Assembly: GCA_018816735.1 (NCBI GenBank)
Contig: JAHIVH010000070.1
Location: 124,001 to 188,000, forward strand
From: Pseudomonadota bacterium
GTDB lineage: Bacteria; Desulfobacterota; Desulfobacteria; Desulfobacterales; JAHIVH01
Direction of reading: 5' to 3'
Length of the DNA stretch: 64,000 nucleotides
Shown: positions 63,195 to 64,000 of the stretch, piece after piece
How positions within the stretch are numbered: position 1 is the first letter of the stretch
Layout: every line of letters begins with the position of its first letter
Translations under genes and position numbers: made by a program
Notes under the pieces: generated by a model
What the model was told of the DNA's origin: nothing
What the model saw: only the letters and a program-made list of their open reading frames with translations
Databases searched by the model: none

Positions 63195-64000
63195 TCAGTT
63201 TTCTTTCTCCAAGTGCTTGAGAATATGCCCCATCTTCAATTTTTTGCATTCAAGGTATCCCCTGTTATATTCATTTGGGGGGATCTCAATGGGGACCTGT
63301 TCAACAATGCGTAAGCCATAGCCGTCCAGACCGATCATTTTTTTGGGGTTATTGGTTATCAACCGCATTTTTTTTACCCCAAGATCGACAAGAATCTGGG
63401 CGCCGATACCATAATCCCTAAGGTCATCCTTGAAACCCAGCTTATTGTTTGCCTCGACCGTATCCAGTCCGTGATTCTGTTGAAGATCATAAGCCTTGAG
63501 TTTATTGATCAATCCAATTCCCCTTCCTTCCTGCCTGAGATAAAGGAGAACGCCATTTCCTTCTTTATCCATCATGTTCATGGCTTTATGCATTTGGTCA
63601 CCACAGTCACACCGCATGGAACCAAAAATATCACCTGTAAGGCATTCTGAGTGCACGCGAACAAGAATCGGCCTATCCGGATCAATATCTCCCTTGACCA
63701 TAGCAACATGGGTCAGGTCATCAATATCATTCTGATAGGCAATGATTTTAAAATCTCCGCCATAAATGGTAGGGATAGTGGTCTCAGCTGCTCTGTGAAC
63801 AAAGGTTTCCGTCCGTGTCCGATATTCTACAAGATCAGCGATGGTGCATATGCCCATGCCATGTTCCTGACTGAACTTTTCAAGAGAAGGCATTCTGGCC
63901 ATCGTGCCGTCATCATCCATAATTTCACAAATCACGGCAGAAGGCTTAAGCCCTGCCAATCTGGCCAGATCCACAGACCCTTCTGTCTGACCCACCCGCA
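63195..64000 (-). CDS. ribBA: RibBA, DHBP synthase / GTP cyclohydrolase II (partial)
   Basis: The C-terminal part of the bifunctional riboflavin enzyme; the frame is open to the right edge, so the start lies beyond the window (the apparent first codon at 63995 is internal). The end of the RibB domain is seen ([29 protein letters not shown]). The GTP cyclohydrolase II domain carries the zinc site [24 protein letters not shown] and NNPKKM. It makes the two early precursors of riboflavin and heads the ribBA-ribH-nusB operon. Confidence 0.96.
   Translation of the reverse strand, partial: RVGQTEGSVDLARLAGLKPSAVICEIMDDDGTMARMPSLEKFSQEHGMGICTIADLVEYRTRTETFVHRAAETTIPTIYGGDFKIIAYQNDIDDLTHVAMVKGDIDPDRPILVRVHSECLTGDIFGSMRCDCGDQMHKAMNMMDKEGNGVLLYLRQEGRGIGLINKLKAYDLQQNHGLDTVEANNKLGFKDDLRDYGIGAQILVDLGVKKMRLITNNPKKMIGLDGYGLRIVEQVPIEIPPNEYNRGYLECKKLKMGHILKHLEKEN

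Noticed and set aside
1-64000. CRISPR arrays, insertion sequences, tRNA or rRNA genes
   Set aside because: Reading both strands revealed no regular spacer-repeat units, transposase frames or folded tRNA sequences; small RNAs cannot be excluded without computation.

Overview
The window looks like chromosomal DNA of a Gram-negative, moderately AT-rich deltaproteobacterium, most likely a member of the Desulfobacterales (sulfate-reducer relatives). This is an inference from gene content: a long acyl-CoA dehydrogenase of the DmdC type, beta-oxidation genes, tungstate uptake, outer-membrane porin and lipoproteins, a diheme exported protein with a choice-of-anchor-type C-terminus, and a DUF3141 protein. 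There is no rRNA gene to confirm it. I see no tRNA, rRNA, CRISPR array, insertion sequence or prophage.

Layout. 1-7.3 kb: the 3' part of an acyl-CoA dehydrogenase; a trio of a cytosolic NrtA-like protein, a CheY-NrtA fusion and an acidic protein; then a lipoprotein overlapping a tyrosine phosphatase. 7.3-10.3 kb (minus): small lipoprotein, YihY/BrkB membrane protein, SurE. 10.5-14.1 kb: a tungstate uptake operon (HTH-PBP regulator, tupA, tupB, tupC) behind a good sigma-70 promoter. 14.1-16.5 kb (minus): TauE/SafE, rsmA, DUF2062. 17-25 kb: a small winged-helix protein, an M16C peptidase, a DUF2520 dehydrogenase, hisS-aspS, and a TetR regulator. 25.5-32.2 kb: MBL hydrolase, OprP-like porin plus diheme exported protein, alpha/beta hydrolase, archaeal-type thymidylate synthase. 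33-39.7 kb: histone-H1-like protein, a giant AsmA-like protein, and a DUF3141 protein. 39.7-44.8 kb: FKBP lipoprotein, small lipoprotein, and a hydroxyacyl-CoA dehydrogenase / enoyl-CoA hydratase / thiolase operon. 44.8-50.6 kb: a surface-glycan-type operon (small membrane protein, SGNH hydrolase, GT4, methyltransferase, B12 radical SAM, hexapeptide acyltransferase). 50.7-53.7 kb: TetR regulator, small membrane protein, glnS.

53.6-59.7 kb holds the most unusual locus. A tight minus-strand operon encodes an AdoMet-decarboxylase(SpeD)-like protein with an altered cleavage site, a FemAB/GNAT-type acyltransferase, an ATP-grasp ligase and a fold-III PLP decarboxylase. Upstream lies a good sigma-54 (-24/-12) promoter, and diverging from it is a sigma-54 activator with a degenerate receiver domain. 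This reads as a self-regulated pathway for a small amine- or amino-acid-derived molecule that I cannot name.

59.8-64 kb (minus): MBL hydrolase, Cys-rich small protein, TrpB2, nusB, ribH and the start-less ribBA, which runs off the right edge.
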